Part shown: positions 62,348 to 64,000 of the stretch, piece by piece
Position numbering within the stretch: the stretch's first letter is position 1
Layout of the letters: the number at the start of each line of letters is the position of its first letter
Assembly (NCBI RefSeq): GCF_000513115.1
Contig: NZ_BAUU01000016.1
Coordinates: forward strand, 47,852 to 111,851
DNA: 64,000 bases
Direction: 5' to 3'
DNA from: Halalkalibacter hemicellulosilyticusJCM 9152
GTDB lineage: Bacteria > Bacillota > Bacilli > Bacillales > Bacillaceae_D
Translations under genes and position numbers: made by a program
Notes under the pieces: model-generated
The model's database searches: none
What the model was told of the DNA's origin: nothing
Seen by the model: the letters and a program-made list of their open reading frames with translations, nothing else

Positions 62348-62716
62348 TTATGAAGGATCGCTTTTTTCTTGCTGCTTCTTATTAAAGGCTTCATCGAATT
62401 CTTTTCCTTCTAATGATTTGTCTAATGTAAGAGGTTCGCTACAGTGCATGCATGCATCGACACGTCCTAGCATTTTTGTGGCGCCACCACAATTTGGACA
62501 AACGACTTGGATCGTCCTCGTTGATAGCATACCAATCCAAAAGTAGACGACTGTGCTCGACATGACAAATAGAAGCCCAAGAAGCATGGCAATAATCATA
62601 ATGACCTGTGATTCACGAAAGAAGATTCCGATGTACATGACTAATATCCCAACAAAAACAAGACCTAACGCAAAGGTTCTGATTTTGTTAATTTTGTTTG
62701 CGTATTTCAATCCCAC
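62348..62716 (-). CDS. ygzB: YgzB-like membrane protein (UPF0295)
   Basis: A 122 aa membrane protein: two hydrophobic segments (about residues 13–33 and 39–62), then a zinc-ribbon-like [20 protein letters not shown] and a charged tail. The layout and its place between perR and ygxA match B. subtilis YgzB. ATG 62716 has GGAGGGAAAAACG upstream on the minus strand. Function unknown. Confidence 0.92.
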   Translation of the reverse strand: MGLKYANKINKIRTFALGLVFVGILVMYIGIFFRESQVIMIIAMLLGLLFVMSSTVVYFWIGMLSTRTIQVVCPNCGGATKMLGRVDACMHCSEPLTLDKSLEGKEFDEAFNKKQQEKSDPS

Positions 62717-62991
62717 GTTTTTCCCTCCTAACTCTTCATAAGGGCCTGAAAAAGTTTAATGTTCATCCTTTTTGATGCCCTTTAAGTAACGAGTGAAGCC
62801 ATTGCTTGTCAAATCATAGGAACTGAAATAGTTGATTTGTACTTTTTCAGTGGCCTCCTTCATTCTAGTATATCATAGAAGGCCATTATCGGATTTGACA
62901 GAGAAATGAATTGTCGGTAGAAGGAATTTTTTTGAATGTGGAGAATAGTTAGTATAGATTTGCATGTGATTAATAAGGAGTGGGAAGAACT

Positions 62992-63864
62992 ATGGTGATT
63001 GATCAATCTTTGCGTCAAATGTATCAGAAGTATGCAAGTCATGATGGGACTTTAGCTATTGTTGTGGTTGAAAAGGTGAATGTACCATTAACGGTTACGG
63101 ATGGATTTGACGTTGTTGTTCTTCTTATTAAAGATGATTCTAATTATTCATGGGATATCCATCATTATGTAATAGAACAGAAGTCTGTTTCTTTTCATTG
63201 CATTAGTATGGAGATGATTGATCAAACATTAATGACGGGAAATCATCGCCGTTTAATCGATTGGGTTGTGAATGGAGAAGTGGCCTTTGATCGAAATGAA
63301 AGTTTACGTATGATTAAGGAGCGAATTGATGCTCTACCTGCTGGAGATCGTCAAAAGAAACTAACGATCCAATTTAGTAAATTGTTAAGAAGGTTTGAAG
63401 AGGGAAAAACCTTTTTTCGTGAAGGGCACTTATATGATTCGTTTAGTCATATGATGCACGCTCTTCATCACCTTGCTCGCTTGTCGATCGTTGATCAAGG
63501 AATGTATTCAGAAGTTATCGTTTGGGAGCAAGTGAAAAGAATAGATCCACAAATTTATAAATTGCATCAGGAGCTTTTTAATAGTAACGAATCGGTTGAA
63601 AAGAGAATAGAATTATTATTGTTGGCGATGGAGCTTGCTATTCAATCGAAGACGGATATAGGAAGTCGGCATTTCTTAATGGTATTGACAGAGCAGAAAC
63701 GCCCCCTTACGATGACTGATTTAATGAAATTAAATGAACTTGAAGCATATCGTGTTGATTTAGAATTACTCGTTCGTCATTTAGTAGAAAAAAGAAAGCT
63801 AAAGGCTGAAGAGCAGCAAGTAAGTAATCAGGAGTATAAGCAATATATTTATTCACGTTGTTGA
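62992..63864 (+). CDS. ygxA: nucleotidyltransferase-like protein YgxA
   Basis: A 290 aa cytoplasmic protein annotated in relatives as nucleotidyltransferase-like. The N-terminal half (VIDQSLRQMYQKYASHDGTL, then DGFDVVVLLIKDD) resembles a nucleotidyltransferase fold without an obvious GS…D.D active site, so activity is doubtful. The C-terminal half is helical. ATG 62992 is chosen; AAGGAG is 12 bases away, with GGGAAG closer. GTG 62980 is an alternative. It lies immediately upstream of rRNA-type promoters, as ygxA precedes rrnD in B. subtilis. Confidence 0.88.
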   Translation: MVIDQSLRQMYQKYASHDGTLAIVVVEKVNVPLTVTDGFDVVVLLIKDDSNYSWDIHHYVIEQKSVSFHCISMEMIDQTLMTGNHRRLIDWVVNGEVAFDRNESLRMIKERIDALPAGDRQKKLTIQFSKLLRRFEEGKTFFREGHLYDSFSHMMHALHHLARLSIVDQGMYSEVIVWEQVKRIDPQIYKLHQELFNSNESVEKRIELLLLAMELAIQSKTDIGSRHFLMVLTEQKRPLTMTDLMKLNELEAYRVDLELLVRHLVEKRKLKAEEQQVSNQEYKQYIYSRC

Positions 63865-63879
63865 TCTTGAAAAAAAGTA

Positions 63880-64000
63880 TTGACGTTATTCTTCTACGAT
63901 GATATATTATTATTTGTCGCTGAAATGAGCGATGAATTATTTCTGAAAAGATCTTGACATCAAAAATGATTTGATGTTATGATACAAAAGTCGCTGAAAA
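63880..64000 (+). promoter_or_regulatory. tandem rRNA-operon promoters P1 and P2
   Basis: P1: TTGACG (63880–63885), 17 bp, TATATT (63903–63908). P2: TTGACA (63954–63959), 18 bp, TATGAT (63978–63983). Each is followed 7–8 bases later by the identical start GTCGCTGAAA (63916 and 63990), giving a G at +1, as in Bacillus rrn promoters. The 16S rRNA gene should follow outside the window. Confidence 0.85.

Overview
The window reads as chromosomal DNA of a low-GC, endospore-forming Bacillaceae, most likely an alkaliphilic or halotolerant Bacillus of the halodurans/Alkalihalobacillus/Halalkalibacter type. The pointers are a complete ectABC ectoine pathway, a hybrid-binding-domain RNase H very like the one known from B. 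halodurans, spore proteins (SspE, SspK), PdaA, Sda, FabL and PerR. Gene order follows the B. subtilis tre–yfk–yfj–yfh–yga stretch, including perR–ygzB–ygxA and tandem rRNA-type promoters at the right edge. Family names were assigned by reading the proteins; no database search was run.

Layout. 1–15 kb is sugar uptake and its control: treP (left-truncated)–treA–treR, a glutathione peroxidase, an ABC-F ATPase, fruR–fruK–fruA with repeated candidate operators, a nitrilase-family hydrolase, and glcT–ptsG with a recognisable antiterminator/terminator leader. 15–25 kb is accessory and patchy: RNase H, an aldehyde dehydrogenase, a stand-alone catalase-related domain protein behind two PerR boxes, a zinc-ribbon remnant, an orphan FGE-like protein, a PepF peptidase and several tiny genes. 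25–37 kb holds OsmC, MATE and YczE-like membrane proteins, yfkD, yfkAB, fumarase, pdaA, a GAF protein, a 51–52 bp tandem repeat and a TrmA/RlmCD-type methyltransferase. 37–44 kb has a DUF5946-like protein, a PAS–GGDEF–EAL protein and ectABC. 44–54 kb holds a GNAT acetyltransferase behind a structured, tRNA-like leader, then yfhF, recX, yfhH, sspK, a damaged yfhJ, yfhP, mutY, fabL and sspE. 54–64 kb is the yga block: ygaC, ygaD, ygaE, hemL, an Sda-like gene, a K+ channel-like protein, bcp, a DarA/YaaQ paralogue, perR, ygzB, ygxA and rRNA-type promoters.

How the genes fit together. The sugar genes feed glycolysis through three PTS permeases, each next to its own regulator (TreR, FruR, GlcT). 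Peroxide defence is spread over gpx, bcp, osmC, perR and the PerR-boxed catalase-related protein. Sporulation and germination appear in sspE, sspK, pdaA and the Sda-like gene, three of which have recognisable sigma-G-type promoters. Ectoine synthesis gives osmoprotection.

Most notable are the tRNA-like leader RNA upstream of the GNAT gene (44761–44888), the PerR-flanked promoter of the catalase-domain gene, an apparent AUU start for ectA, a dispersed intergenic repeat family with at least six copies, and several small broken genes (yfhJ, a zinc-ribbon gene, and a 45-codon gene with an amber at codon 4).
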